A stretch of 64,000 nucleotides of DNA from positions 11,594-75,593 of the forward strand of contig CAMDNF010000002.1 of assembly GCA_945902735.1 (NCBI GenBank). Reading direction: 5' to 3'. This stretch comes from SHWC01 sp945902735. Lineage in GTDB: Bacteria > Pseudomonadota > Alphaproteobacteria > UBA828. The notes under the pieces were generated by a model. That model saw only the letters and a list, made by a program, of their open reading frames with translations. It was not told the DNA's origin and did no database searches. Below, in pieces: positions 48,270 through 56,363 of this stretch (its first letter is position 1; each line of letters starts with the position of its first letter). Made by a program: the position numbers and the translations under genes.

Positions 48270-49790
48270 TCATCGCGGCAATTCGATGCGCCGATAGGAA
48301 ACCGCTTCGGCGATGTGGACGCGGCGAAGGCCATCCATGCCTTCCAGATCGGCCAGGGTGCGGGCCAGGCGCAACACGCGGTGATAGCCGCGCGCGGAAA
48401 GTTTCAAGCGCTCGACCGCCTCGGATAATAGCGTCTTGCCCTTGTCGTCGGGCTGCGCGATCTGGTCGAGCAATTCGCCCTCGGCCTCGGCATTGGTGCG
48501 CACGCGCGGCCAGGCGCCGAGCGATTTGAAGCGCGAGGCCTGCACCTCGCGCGCTTTTGCGATGCGCGCGGCGACCATGGCGGAATTTTCCTTCGGTGGC
48601 GGCAGAGCGAGATCGTTCGCTGAAAGCTCGCCAACCTCGACATGCTGGTCGATGCGGTCATAAAGCGGGCCCGAGATGCGGGTTTGATAGTCGCCCGCGC
48701 ATTTGGGTGCGCGCGTGCAAGCGCGCGAGGGGTCCGACAAATAGCCGCAGCGGCAGGGGTTCATCGCGGCGATCAATTGAAACCGCGCGGGGTAGGTGAC
48801 GTGCGCATTGGCGCGTGCGATCGAAACACGCCCCGCCTCGATCGGCTGGCGCAGCGCGTCCAACACCTGGCGCGGGAATTCGGGCAGCTCATCCAAAAAC
48901 AACACGCCCTTATGCGCGAGCGACACCTCGCCGGGTTTCGCGCGCAAGCCGCCGCCGACCATCGCCGGCATCGATATGCCATGATGCGGGTCGCGAAAGG
49001 GCCGGCGGCGCGTGAGCTTGCCATCGGTCAATTGCCCGGCGACCGAGGCGATCAAACTCACCTCCAGGGCCTCGGTCGGATCAAGCGGCGGCAAGAGGCC
49101 TGGCAGGCGTTGCGCCAACATGGATTTACCCGCACCGGGCGGCCCGATCATCAAGAGGTTATGCGCGCCGGCGGCGGCCACTTCGAGCGCGCGCTTGGCG
49201 CTCTCCTGGCCCTTCACATCGGCGAGATCCGGATAGCGCGTCGCGTCATCGGCGAGCAGCGGCTTGGGCGCGGCCAATAGCTGGGTGCCCTTGAAATGAT
49301 TGATCAGGGCTAGGAGCGAGGGCGCCGCGATCACCTCGGCGCCGCCGGCCCAGGCCGCCTCGCCGCCATTGCCCGCCGGGCAGATCAGACCCAGTCCCTT
49401 GGCGTGGGCGGCCATGGCCGCCGGCAATGCACCGGCGACCGGGATCAACGCGCCGTCCAGGCCCAGCTCACCCAGCGCGGCATAGCCCGCGATTTCCTCT
49501 TCGGGCAAAACGGCCATGGCGGCCAGAAGACCAAGCGCGATTGGCAGGTCGTAATGGCTGCCCTCTTTCAAAATATCGGCTGGTGCGAGGTTGACCGTGA
49601 TGCGCCGCGTCGGGAGCGATAGCCCGAGCGCCGAAATCGCCGCGCGCACGCGTTCGCGCGATTCGCCCACCGCCTTGTCGGGCAGGCCGACCACCCTGAA
49701 ATTCGGCATGCCGGCGCCGATGTGGACCTGCACGTCGACCGGCTCGGCCTCGATGCCGATGAAGGCGACGGTGTTGATATGCGCGACCAT
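48270..49790 (-). CDS. comM: YifB/ComM-family AAA+ ATPase (Mg chelatase-like)
   Basis: ComM is a hexameric branch-migration helicase that helps natural transformation by extending heteroduplexes; it is present in many bacteria. It is 506 residues. The N-terminal ChlI-like domain includes HIGAGMPNFRVVGLPDKAVGESRERVRAAI and PADILKEGSHYDLPIALGLL. The AAA+ core has Walker A IGPPGAGKSMLAQRLPGLLPPL, Walker B GVLFLDELPEF and the arginine-finger region. The C-terminal zinc-site-like CRCGYLSDPSRACTRAPKC is intact, and the sensor helix is LSARGYHRVLRLARTLADLEG. It is convergent with the formamidase-like gene. Confidence 0.95.
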   Translation of the reverse strand: MVAHINTVAFIGIEAEPVDVQVHIGAGMPNFRVVGLPDKAVGESRERVRAAISALGLSLPTRRITVNLAPADILKEGSHYDLPIALGLLAAMAVLPEEEIAGYAALGELGLDGALIPVAGALPAAMAAHAKGLGLICPAGNGGEAAWAGGAEVIAAPSLLALINHFKGTQLLAAPKPLLADDATRYPDLADVKGQESAKRALEVAAAGAHNLLMIGPPGAGKSMLAQRLPGLLPPLDPTEALEVSLIASVAGQLTDGKLTRRRPFRDPHHGISMPAMVGGGLRAKPGEVSLAHKGVLFLDELPEFPRQVLDALRQPIEAGRVSIARANAHVTYPARFQLIAAMNPCRCGYLSDPSRACTRAPKCAGDYQTRISGPLYDRIDQHVEVGELSANDLALPPPKENSAMVAARIAKAREVQASRFKSLGAWPRVRTNAEAEGELLDQIAQPDDKGKTLLSEAVERLKLSARGYHRVLRLARTLADLEGMDGLRRVHIAEAVSYRRIELPR

Positions 49791-49818
49791 GGCGGCCTCA
49801 AAATTCGGCGCGCGCCGC

Positions 49819-50655
49819 TCAGGTGCGGTGCGCGGTCACGCCCGTGTCGCGATAATAGATTTGGCGCTGCTGCTCTTCGGCGCGCCGATGAAAGGCCACC
49901 GCCTCGTCATCGAAATCGCCTTTAGGCAGCGGCTCGTGCGTGACATGGTTGTAGCGGTCTTGGCCACGCACCAGCGCCGCGCTATCCCAGGCGGAGAGGG
50001 TCTGGCGCGTCTCGGGCGGGATATAGCGCAGCACGATCGCGATGCGCCGGTCGTCGCTCTGGTTGGGCGGCGAGCTATGCGCGATGCCAAAGGCAAACAA
50101 CGCCGCCTCGCCGGTGTCGAGCGTGATATCGACGGCCTTCGCTTCATCGACCGTCACCGCGATCTCCTGGCCGCGCGTCAGCATGTTGTCCTGATGAAAG
50201 GTATCCTTGTGCGGCAGAGTCGGCCCGACATGGCTGCCGGGCACGAGCCGCATACAGCCGCTCATCACGGTTGCCGGCGATAAGGCGATCCACACGCTCA
50301 CGAGCTTTTTGGTGTCGAGGCCCCAATAATTATTGTCCTGGTGCCATGAGACGAAATTGGCCGAGCGCGGCTCCTTGATGAACCAATTGGTGTTCCAACA
50401 CAGAATGTCGGGGCCGATCAAATCCTCAACCATATCGAGGATAGTGGGCGCGCGGATCAGGTCGGCCAGCCATTTGAAGAGCAGATGACTTTTGAACCGA
50501 TAGGCGCCCTTGAGCGCGCCGCCATGCGCCGCCTCGAAGGCTTCGAGGTGTTGGCGGTAGGACAAGGCCGTGGTCGCGTCGAGCGCGCGGATCGGGAAGA
50601 TCACGCCGTCGCGCCGATATCGCTCAATCGCTTGAGGCGCCAGGCTTCGGGGCAT
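49819..50655 (-). CDS. Phytanoyl-CoA dioxygenase family protein
   Basis: This is a 278-residue Fe(II)/2-oxoglutarate dioxygenase of the PhyH family. The iron ligands are H-x-D in SWHQDNNYWGL and the distal histidine in FAFGIAHSSPPNQSDDRR; an arginine for 2-oxoglutarate follows. RLVPGSHVGPTLPHKDTF is the family's core stretch. The 5' end has SLAPQAIERYRRDGVIFPI, usual for these proteins. Substrates vary from phytanoyl-CoA to ectoine and natural products, so none is assigned. It is adjacent to the cupin gene but 78 bp separate them. Confidence 0.9.
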   Translation of the reverse strand: MPRSLAPQAIERYRRDGVIFPIRALDATTALSYRQHLEAFEAAHGGALKGAYRFKSHLLFKWLADLIRAPTILDMVEDLIGPDILCWNTNWFIKEPRSANFVSWHQDNNYWGLDTKKLVSVWIALSPATVMSGCMRLVPGSHVGPTLPHKDTFHQDNMLTRGQEIAVTVDEAKAVDITLDTGEAALFAFGIAHSSPPNQSDDRRIAIVLRYIPPETRQTLSAWDSAALVRGQDRYNHVTHEPLPKGDFDDEAVAFHRRAEEQQRQIYYRDTGVTAHRT

Positions 50656-50733
50656 GGCTCGCTCCCTGCTGTGGCCATCATCATGCCGCGCCGGCCCCGC
50701 CCCGTCGAGGGGTAGGGGCGGGGCCCTGGCCGC

Positions 50734-51246
50734 CTAAACGAACAAAGACGGGTTGATTTTGAGGCCCCGGTCGCGGCAATAGCTCGTGTAGTGGTTGATC
50801 ATCCAGAAGACGTCGAGCACGAGCGTGAGGTTATCGGCCTCGTCGAAGAATTCGAGCGCGCCCTGAATGCGGAAATAGGTCTTCATGCCGGGCTCGGCCA
50901 CGAGTGTGTGGATCACGCCCGGGCTCTCATGAATGAAGCTGCCGGGCCGTGCCACCCAATCATATTCCAAATAGCGCCAACTGCCCTCGAGCACAAGCCC
51001 ATCGACCGGCCCCCGGTGGCGATGACGGCCGATCATGCCGCCGTCCGGCACATAGGTGATGTTGGTGAAGGCGTTGTTGCGCACGTCGAAACTGAGGTGG
51101 CGCACAAAGACGCCGGGAAAAATCGGCATCATCAGGCCATCATTGCCATCAGGCGCGATGTGCACGTCGGGCTGGCCATAGGCCTGGGTGATGCGCGCGA
51201 TCTCGTCGCCGCCGAATGCCGCCGAGGGTTCCGGTGTGGTTGTCAT
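50734..51246 (-). CDS. Cupin-domain protein (2,4'-dihydroxyacetophenone dioxygenase-like)
   Basis: This is a 170-residue single-domain cupin. The first cupin motif is GRHRHRGPVDGLVLEGSWRYLEYDW, with His-His-Glu metal ligands, and the second is PGSFIHESPGVIHTLVAEPG with the third histidine. The C-terminus carries a helical DVFWMINHYTSYCRDRGL that related ChrR-cupin/acetylacetone dioxygenase-like proteins share. The true start is the ATG 51246, overlapping the gshB stop by 4 bp (ATGA), so the protein is translated with GshB. The upstream extension in the frame is antisense noise. The reaction is not known. Confidence 0.82.
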   Translation of the reverse strand: MTTTPEPSAAFGGDEIARITQAYGQPDVHIAPDGNDGLMMPIFPGVFVRHLSFDVRNNAFTNITYVPDGGMIGRHRHRGPVDGLVLEGSWRYLEYDWVARPGSFIHESPGVIHTLVAEPGMKTYFRIQGALEFFDEADNLTLVLDVFWMINHYTSYCRDRGLKINPSLFV

Positions 51247-52214
51247 GCGCGAATGCCGCCCGCGCGCTTTTGCGTCTTGCGCCGGTTTTCGATCGCGTCC
51301 CACACCTTGGCGGCGAGGTTGGTGCCATCGAAGCGCGAGATTTCCTGAAGGCCGGTCGGCGAGGTGACGTTGATCTCGGTTAGATAATCGCCGATCACGT
51401 CGATGCCGACGAAAACAAGCCCACGCGATTTCAGCGCCGGGCCGATCGCCGCGCAAATATCGTGGTCGCGCCGCGTCAGCTTGGCGGGCTCGGCCCTGGC
51501 GCCGACATGAAGATTGGCGCGCGCCTCGCCCGGCGGCGGCACGCGCATGACCGCGCCAACCGGCTCGCCATCGACCAGAATGATGCGCTTGTCACCCTGG
51601 CGCACCGCCGGCACATAACGCTGCACGATGATCGGTTCGCGCGAGCGGCTGGTGAACATTTCGATCAAGGCGTTCAGATTCTCATCATCGGGCATGATGT
51701 GAAACACGCCGGCGCCACCATTGCCGAACAAGGGCTTGACCACAATGTCCTTGTGAACGCCGCGGAATTCATGGATCAGCGATGGATCAGCGGTGATCAA
51801 GGTCGGCGGCATCAGGTCGGAAAAATGGGTGACGTAGAGCTTCTCGGGCGCGTTCCTGACATGCACGGGATCGTTGATCACGAGCGTCGTGCGTTTGACG
51901 TGCTCCAACAAATGCGTTGCGGTGATATAGGCCATATCGAAAGGCGGGTCCTGACGCATCAGGATCACATCGAAGGTCTCGAGCTCGATCACGCGGGGCG
52001 CGCCGAGCGTGAAATGATCACCCTTCACGCGGCGCACTTCGAGCGGGTGAGCGCGGGCCACGACGCGGCCTTCCCGGAGCGCCAGCGCGCTTGGCAAATA
52101 GTGGTACAGCAAATGGCCGCGCGCGGTTGCTTCAAGCGCCAGCGCGAAAGTCGAATCGCCGTCGATGTTGATGGAATCCATTGGGTCCATCTGAATGGCA
52201 ATTGCGAGGCTCAT
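51243..52214 (-). CDS. gshB: Glutathione synthetase
   Basis: GshB joins gamma-glutamylcysteine and glycine with ATP. It is 323 residues. The N-terminal domain starts LAIAIQMDPMDSINIDGDSTFALALEA; the family motif LMRQDPPFDMAYITATHLLE follows. The ATP-grasp part has VVKPLFGNGGAGVFHI, RYVPAVRQGDKRIILVDGEPVGAVMR and FVGIDVIGDYLTEINVTSPTGLQEI. It lies 1 bp after the SirB1-like gene and is overlapped by the cupin gene, so the three form an operon. gshA is not in the window. Confidence 0.97.
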   Translation of the reverse strand: MSLAIAIQMDPMDSINIDGDSTFALALEATARGHLLYHYLPSALALREGRVVARAHPLEVRRVKGDHFTLGAPRVIELETFDVILMRQDPPFDMAYITATHLLEHVKRTTLVINDPVHVRNAPEKLYVTHFSDLMPPTLITADPSLIHEFRGVHKDIVVKPLFGNGGAGVFHIMPDDENLNALIEMFTSRSREPIIVQRYVPAVRQGDKRIILVDGEPVGAVMRVPPPGEARANLHVGARAEPAKLTRRDHDICAAIGPALKSRGLVFVGIDVIGDYLTEINVTSPTGLQEISRFDGTNLAAKVWDAIENRRKTQKRAGGIRA

Positions 52215-52215
52215 G

Positions 52216-53049
52216 TCAATTCAGGCTCCCCTTCAGGCGCTTCAAGAGCGCCGCAGCCTTTTCGGCTTCTTTGGTTTCCGGCGCGAGCGAGAGAAATTTT
52301 TCAAGCGCGGTCATCGCGTGACGAATATTGCCGACATGGGCTTCCACCATGCCGAGCTCGCGCCAGGTCTCGGGCGTGTCGGGCGCGATCATCGTCATGC
52401 GTTTCAAAATCGTCGCGGCGCGCGGCGGATCGTTGTTTTGTAGCGCGCGGGCTTTGAGGTTGTTCTGAAGGCGCAGCAGAATGTCTCGGTTGGTTATCGC
52501 GGCATAGTGCTTCGGCCCAAGCTCGGCCGCGGCACCCTGAAATTGCTTCAACAAATCGCGCAAATGACCGGCCTCGAGCGGTTGGCCTGCGTGGAACGGA
52601 TCGATAATCAGACGCCGCGCCTCGAAATCGAGCCTGACCAAAAAATGGCCGGGAAAGGCGAGACCGGCGATCGGCCAACCTTGCGCATTGGCGAGGTGAA
52701 TATAGAGAATCCCGAGGCTCACCGGCAGGCCGACCCGGCGGTCGATCACGCGAATTAGATTGGCATTGTCCGGGTCGTCATAGGATTCGGTATCGCCGCC
52801 ATAACCAAAGCGGCGATAGAGCACATCATTGATGCTTTGGGCGCGGGCATCAATGCGTTCCGCCTCGGTGCCGATCGATTCAGCGACCGCCTCGACCAAC
52901 ACCGCCAAATGAGCCCGATAGGGTGTGAGATCAACCGACGGTTTGTCGAGCGCGCCGAGGAGAAGCGCCGCTTCGGCGAGATCGATCGAATCGGCAGGCA
53001 ATTTTCCAATTTCAGTGAGCGCGGCCTCGATGGCGGCGACACCCCTCAC
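52216..53049 (-). CDS. SirB1-family transglutaminase-like/TPR protein
   Basis: This 277-residue protein has the SirB1 N-terminal transglutaminase-like domain: ALLLGALDKPSVDLTPYRAHL, INDVLYRRFGYGGDTESYDDPDNANLIRVIDRRVGLPVSLGILYIHLANAQGWPIAGLAFPGHFLVR. The catalytic Cys of true transglutaminases is not obvious (SLGILYI), as is common in SirB1 relatives. Residues about 195-275 form TPR-like helices (ATILKRMTMIAPDTPETWRELGMVEAHVGNIRHAMTALEKFL). It starts with GTG overlapping the BON gene's stop (GTGA). The function is unknown. Confidence 0.9.
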   Translation of the reverse strand: MRGVAAIEAALTEIGKLPADSIDLAEAALLLGALDKPSVDLTPYRAHLAVLVEAVAESIGTEAERIDARAQSINDVLYRRFGYGGDTESYDDPDNANLIRVIDRRVGLPVSLGILYIHLANAQGWPIAGLAFPGHFLVRLDFEARRLIIDPFHAGQPLEAGHLRDLLKQFQGAAAELGPKHYAAITNRDILLRLQNNLKARALQNNDPPRAATILKRMTMIAPDTPETWRELGMVEAHVGNIRHAMTALEKFLSLAPETKEAEKAAALLKRLKGSLN

Positions 53050-53687
53050 GGTTTTTTTCCCCGCGATGGATCGTTCTTGGTGATGACGTGGCTAACCACT
53101 TCGACGACGTTGGGCACCTCGCGGGCGATCGCGATCACGCGATCAATCTCTTTTTGATTTTGCGCGATGCCCATCAGGTAGATCGTGCCATTCACGGTCT
53201 CGACGCTGTAATTGACTGACTGCACGTCCTTCGCAAATAACATTTTGGTTTTGAGCTGCGTGGAAATCCAGGTGTCCTTGGCATAATCGACTACGCCGCC
53301 TTGATCGGTCACCTGAATTTCGTTGATCACCTCGCGCACGCCGGCGGCGCGCCAGGCGAGCTTGGTTGCGGTGATGCGATGTTCGGGTTTTTCGACCGAA
53401 CCTTTCAACAACACACGGCCTTCGACCACGCTAAAGCTGATATCGTTGTAAAGGCCAAGACTCTCATCGAGGAATAGTTTGTTCAAGGTGGTCCGTATGG
53501 TCAGATCATCGACTGCCTCGCCGACCGAACGTTCCTGCGCAACCACCGCGACACCGGTTGCCGCCGCGCCAACCGCAGCCACAACGCAGCCGCTGAGCGC
53601 CACCACAAGGAGAAGCGGCACGGCCAGTCGCATGGCGACGACATTGAGCGGAAGATTTTGAAGGGCGGGCAATCGTCTATTGGTCAT
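53046..53687 (-). CDS. BON-domain lipoprotein (OsmY/DolP-like)
   Basis: This is a 213-residue predicted outer-membrane lipoprotein. The ATG at 53687 has a GGAG ribosome-binding site; the signal reads MRLAVPLLLVVALSGC within residues 19-34, so Cys34 is lipidated (a start at residue 19 is possible). Two BON domains follow: the first with VVEGRVLLKGSVEKPEHRITATKLAWRAAGVREVINEIQV, the second with VETVNGTIYLMGIAQNQKEIDRVIAIAREVPNVVEVVSHV. DolP in E. coli, with the same design, maintains outer-membrane integrity. It is near yraN and rsmI, as dolP is in E. coli. Confidence 0.93.
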   Translation of the reverse strand: MTNRRLPALQNLPLNVVAMRLAVPLLLVVALSGCVVAAVGAAATGVAVVAQERSVGEAVDDLTIRTTLNKLFLDESLGLYNDISFSVVEGRVLLKGSVEKPEHRITATKLAWRAAGVREVINEIQVTDQGGVVDYAKDTWISTQLKTKMLFAKDVQSVNYSVETVNGTIYLMGIAQNQKEIDRVIAIAREVPNVVEVVSHVITKNDPSRGKKP

Positions 53688-53706
53688 AATTGGCTCCGTG
53701 TTGACG

Positions 53707-54078
53707 TTAGGGCCGCTCTGGGCGCCAGGCATCTTTGAGATGACGTGGCAGGCGCCACGGGCGAAGGACCATGACGTCGAATCGTGGCGAAACTTTGCTC
53801 CATTCGGGGTGCGCCGACAAGAACGCCGCGGTGGCGCGCTCGATCCGCCGTTGTTTGGCGGCGCCGACCGATTCGAGCGCGGACCCATAATCGACGCGCG
53901 CTTTGACCTCGATAATGGCCAGGGTCGCGCCACGCGAGGCGATCAAATCGATCTCACCCGCTTTCACACGATAGCGTCGCTCCAGCACGCGCCAGCCAAA
54001 GGATTGCAGCCAGAGCGCGGCAAGCGCCTCGGCGCGCACGCCCCAGCGCTCGGCTTGCACGCGTTTAGCTTTCTTCAT
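53707..54078 (-). CDS. yraN: YraN/UPF0102-family endonuclease-like protein
   Basis: This is a 123-residue protein. The family block is GVRAEALAALWLQSFGWRVLERRYRVKAGEIDLIASRGATLAIIEVKAR, where GEIDL and EVKAR supply the D-ExK of a PD-(D/E)XK fold. The YGSALESVGAAKQRRIERATAAFL segment is also diagnostic. The biochemical activity is not established. The ATG at 54078 is chosen; a longer frame lies within rsmI. It overlaps rsmI by 14 bp. rsmI-yraN-dolP-like is the gene order also seen in gammaproteobacteria. Confidence 0.92.
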   Translation of the reverse strand: MKKAKRVQAERWGVRAEALAALWLQSFGWRVLERRYRVKAGEIDLIASRGATLAIIEVKARVDYGSALESVGAAKQRRIERATAAFLSAHPEWSKVSPRFDVMVLRPWRLPRHLKDAWRPERP

Positions 54079-54982
54079 CCGGGTCTCGGGAAAATTTGAG
54101 CGCGCGGGCATAGAGCACGCGGCGGGGCAAACCGGTTTCGGCGGCAAGCTCGGCCGCGGCCTCGCGCACGCTGGAATTTTTGAGCAAGTCGCGGAGCCGC
54201 GATTCGATTGCCTCGTCCGAGATCGCAAATTTGGTTTCGCCGGGCGGGCCGATCACCACGACGAGCTCACCCTTGGGCGCGCCCACCTTGGCATAGTGGG
54301 CGGCGAGCGCAGGGAGTGTGTCGCGCTGCACTTCTTCGAAGCGCTTGGTCAGCTCCCGCGCGACAGCGGCGCTGCGCGGCCCAAGCACGGTCGCCATGTC
54401 GGCCAAGCTCTCGGCCAGACGATGCGGCGCTTCATAGACGATCAGCGTGGCGTTGATGGGGGCGAGCTCGGTTAGTGCGGTCCGCCGGGCCGCGCCGCGC
54501 GCCGGCAAAAAACCAGCAAAGAAAAAGCGATCGCTCGGTAAGCCCGAGAGTGTCAGGGCGGCTAGCACGGCGCTTGGGCCCGGGCAGGTCGAAACCGCAA
54601 TGCCGGCTTCGAGCGCCGCCGTGACCAGTTTATAGCCAGGGTCGGCGATCAAGGGCGTGCCGGCATCCGAAACCAGGGCGATCCGCGCGCCGGCCCGCAT
54701 TTTTTCGATCAGGCCCGGGCGGGCGCGTTCGGCGTTGTGTTCGTGATAGGCCGTGGTTTTTGTGGCAATGCCGTGACGGGCGAGCAAAACGCTCGTGGTT
54801 CGGGTGTCCTCGCACGCGATCAAATCGACCCCGCTCAAGGTTTCGATCGCCCTCAGCGTGATATCGCCTAGATTGCCGATCGGCGTTGCCACGATGTGAA
54901 GGCCAGGGCCTGGCCGCGCGCCGGGTTTACTTCCCCCCGCGTCGTCACTACGCTGATTGTCGTCCTCACGCGTTCGGGGCAT
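54065..54982 (-). CDS. rsmI: 16S rRNA (cytidine-1402-2'-O)-methyltransferase
   Basis: RsmI methylates the ribose of C1402 in 16S rRNA. It is 305 residues. After a polar N-terminus, GLHIVATPIGNLGDITLRAIETLSGVDLIACEDTRTTSVLL is the SAM-binding opening; FYHEHN equivalent (AYHEHNAE), ALVSDAGTPLIADPGYKLV and CPGPSAVLAALTLSGLPSDRFFFAGFLP follow. The VIVIGPPGE stretch (VVVIGPPGETKF) closes the catalytic domain. It is divergent from the LpoA-like gene across 34 bp. Confidence 0.96.
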   Translation of the reverse strand: MPRTREDDNQRSDDAGGSKPGARPGPGLHIVATPIGNLGDITLRAIETLSGVDLIACEDTRTTSVLLARHGIATKTTAYHEHNAERARPGLIEKMRAGARIALVSDAGTPLIADPGYKLVTAALEAGIAVSTCPGPSAVLAALTLSGLPSDRFFFAGFLPARGAARRTALTELAPINATLIVYEAPHRLAESLADMATVLGPRSAAVARELTKRFEEVQRDTLPALAAHYAKVGAPKGELVVVIGPPGETKFAISDEAIESRLRDLLKNSSVREAAAELAAETGLPRRVLYARALKFSRDPDEES

Positions 54983-55016
54983 CGATCAAAAGCAGCCCAT
55001 AGCCATTATTCCTGTC

Positions 55017-56363
55017 ATGTTTTATTCTCGCGAGACCTTGTCGATCGTACACGTGTTGAGCCCAAAGCGCCGCGTCGTCATCGCGCTTGCGCTTGGTCTC
55101 CTGGCCGCGGCGTGCACGCCGCCGAGCCTACCAACTCAAGCGCCCGCGAACCAACAACAAGAGAGCGCGACCACGCCGGAACCTGTGATCGAGCGCAGCC
55201 CCAGCCTTAACAGCGAGCCGGTGGTCGAACAATCGGTCGCGGCGCTGCCGCCGACGGATGAAACCGCCCTGCCGCCAGTCGAAACGGTCCGGCCTGAGGT
55301 CAAAGTGGGCCTCCTCGTGCCGCTTTCGGGCAAGCACAAATCGGAGGGTCGGGGGCTGCTCGATGCCGCGCAATTGGCGTTGTTCGATGCGAGCGATGAA
55401 CGCTTCACGCTTTTGCCGGTCGATACGGGCGGCACAGCCAATGGGGCCGCCAGCGCCGCCGCGCGTGTGATCGAGGCTGGCGCCAGCCTGGTGCTTGGCC
55501 CGCTTTTTGGCGAAGAGGCGTTGGCGGTCGCGCCGGTCGCCCAATCGCGCGGCATCAATGTGGTGTCATTTTCCAACAACCCGAATGCGGCGCGTGACGG
55601 CGTTTATTTGCTCGGGCCTTTGGCCAGCCAGCAAATTTCCCGCCTGATCGGTCATGCGCAGGCGAGCGGCCTAAAGCGTTTCGCCGTGTTGGCGCCCGAT
55701 GATGGCTATGGCCGGCTGGTCGCGGGGCTGACGCAGGAGGCCGTAAGTCGCGTGGGTGCGGTGATGGGCCCAGTACAGTTCTATCCGCCGACCGTCGGGC
55801 CTGAGCAAATAAGTCAGATCGTGCGTTCACTGGCCGAAAGCGGTCCGTTCGATGCGCTCGTTCTGCCGGATGCCGGGATCAGACTGCTTCGTCTTTTGCC
55901 GGTCTTGGCGGTTCAGGGTTTGACCGCGCCGCGCGTGAAATTGCTCGGCACTGGTTTGTGGGATGATCGAAGCCTGCACACCGAGCCGGCCTTGCTGGGT
56001 GGCTGGTATGTAAGCGCGCAACCCGAGGGGCGCGCGACCTTCCGTCAGCGCTTCAAGGCGGTTTATGGCTATGAGCCGAATCGCCTCGCCTCGCTTGGCT
56101 ATGACGCGGCGGCGCTCGCCATATTGTTGGCGCAAACGCCATCGGGCGCGGATTTCAGCGCCAAGTCTTTGCTCGATCAACGCGGCTTCTTTGGCACGGA
56201 GGGTGTCTTCCGCTTTTCGCCCAATGGCACGTCGGAACGCGGCTTGGCGGTGATCGAGATCGGCGCCGCCGGTACGCTTCAAGTCGCAAGCCCGGCGCCA
56301 ACGCGCTTCCCGAGCAGTGCGACCGCGGGCGGTGCGGCGCCCGAGTCAAACTCAGGCCAATAA
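55017..56363 (+). CDS. LpoA-like penicillin-binding-protein activator lipoprotein
   Basis: This is a 448-residue protein with a signal peptide and lipobox LAAAC (Cys33), a disordered Pro/Gln/Glu-rich linker to about residue 95, and a periplasmic-binding-protein fold: VKVGLLVPLSGKHKSEGRGLLDAAQLALFD, then AASLVLGPLFGEEALAVAPVAQSRGINVVSFSNNP and FAVLAPDDGYGRLVAGLTQEAV. This is the amide/branched-chain-binding-like (Leu/Ile/Val) fold of LpoA, which activates PBP1A in gammaproteobacteria. The function here is by analogy. The ATG at 55017 is chosen since it gives the signal peptide. It overlaps the convergent hemW by 12 bp. Confidence 0.88.
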   Translation: MFYSRETLSIVHVLSPKRRVVIALALGLLAAACTPPSLPTQAPANQQQESATTPEPVIERSPSLNSEPVVEQSVAALPPTDETALPPVETVRPEVKVGLLVPLSGKHKSEGRGLLDAAQLALFDASDERFTLLPVDTGGTANGAASAAARVIEAGASLVLGPLFGEEALAVAPVAQSRGINVVSFSNNPNAARDGVYLLGPLASQQISRLIGHAQASGLKRFAVLAPDDGYGRLVAGLTQEAVSRVGAVMGPVQFYPPTVGPEQISQIVRSLAESGPFDALVLPDAGIRLLRLLPVLAVQGLTAPRVKLLGTGLWDDRSLHTEPALLGGWYVSAQPEGRATFRQRFKAVYGYEPNRLASLGYDAAALAILLAQTPSGADFSAKSLLDQRGFFGTEGVFRFSPNGTSERGLAVIEIGAAGTLQVASPAPTRFPSSATAGGAAPESNSGQ

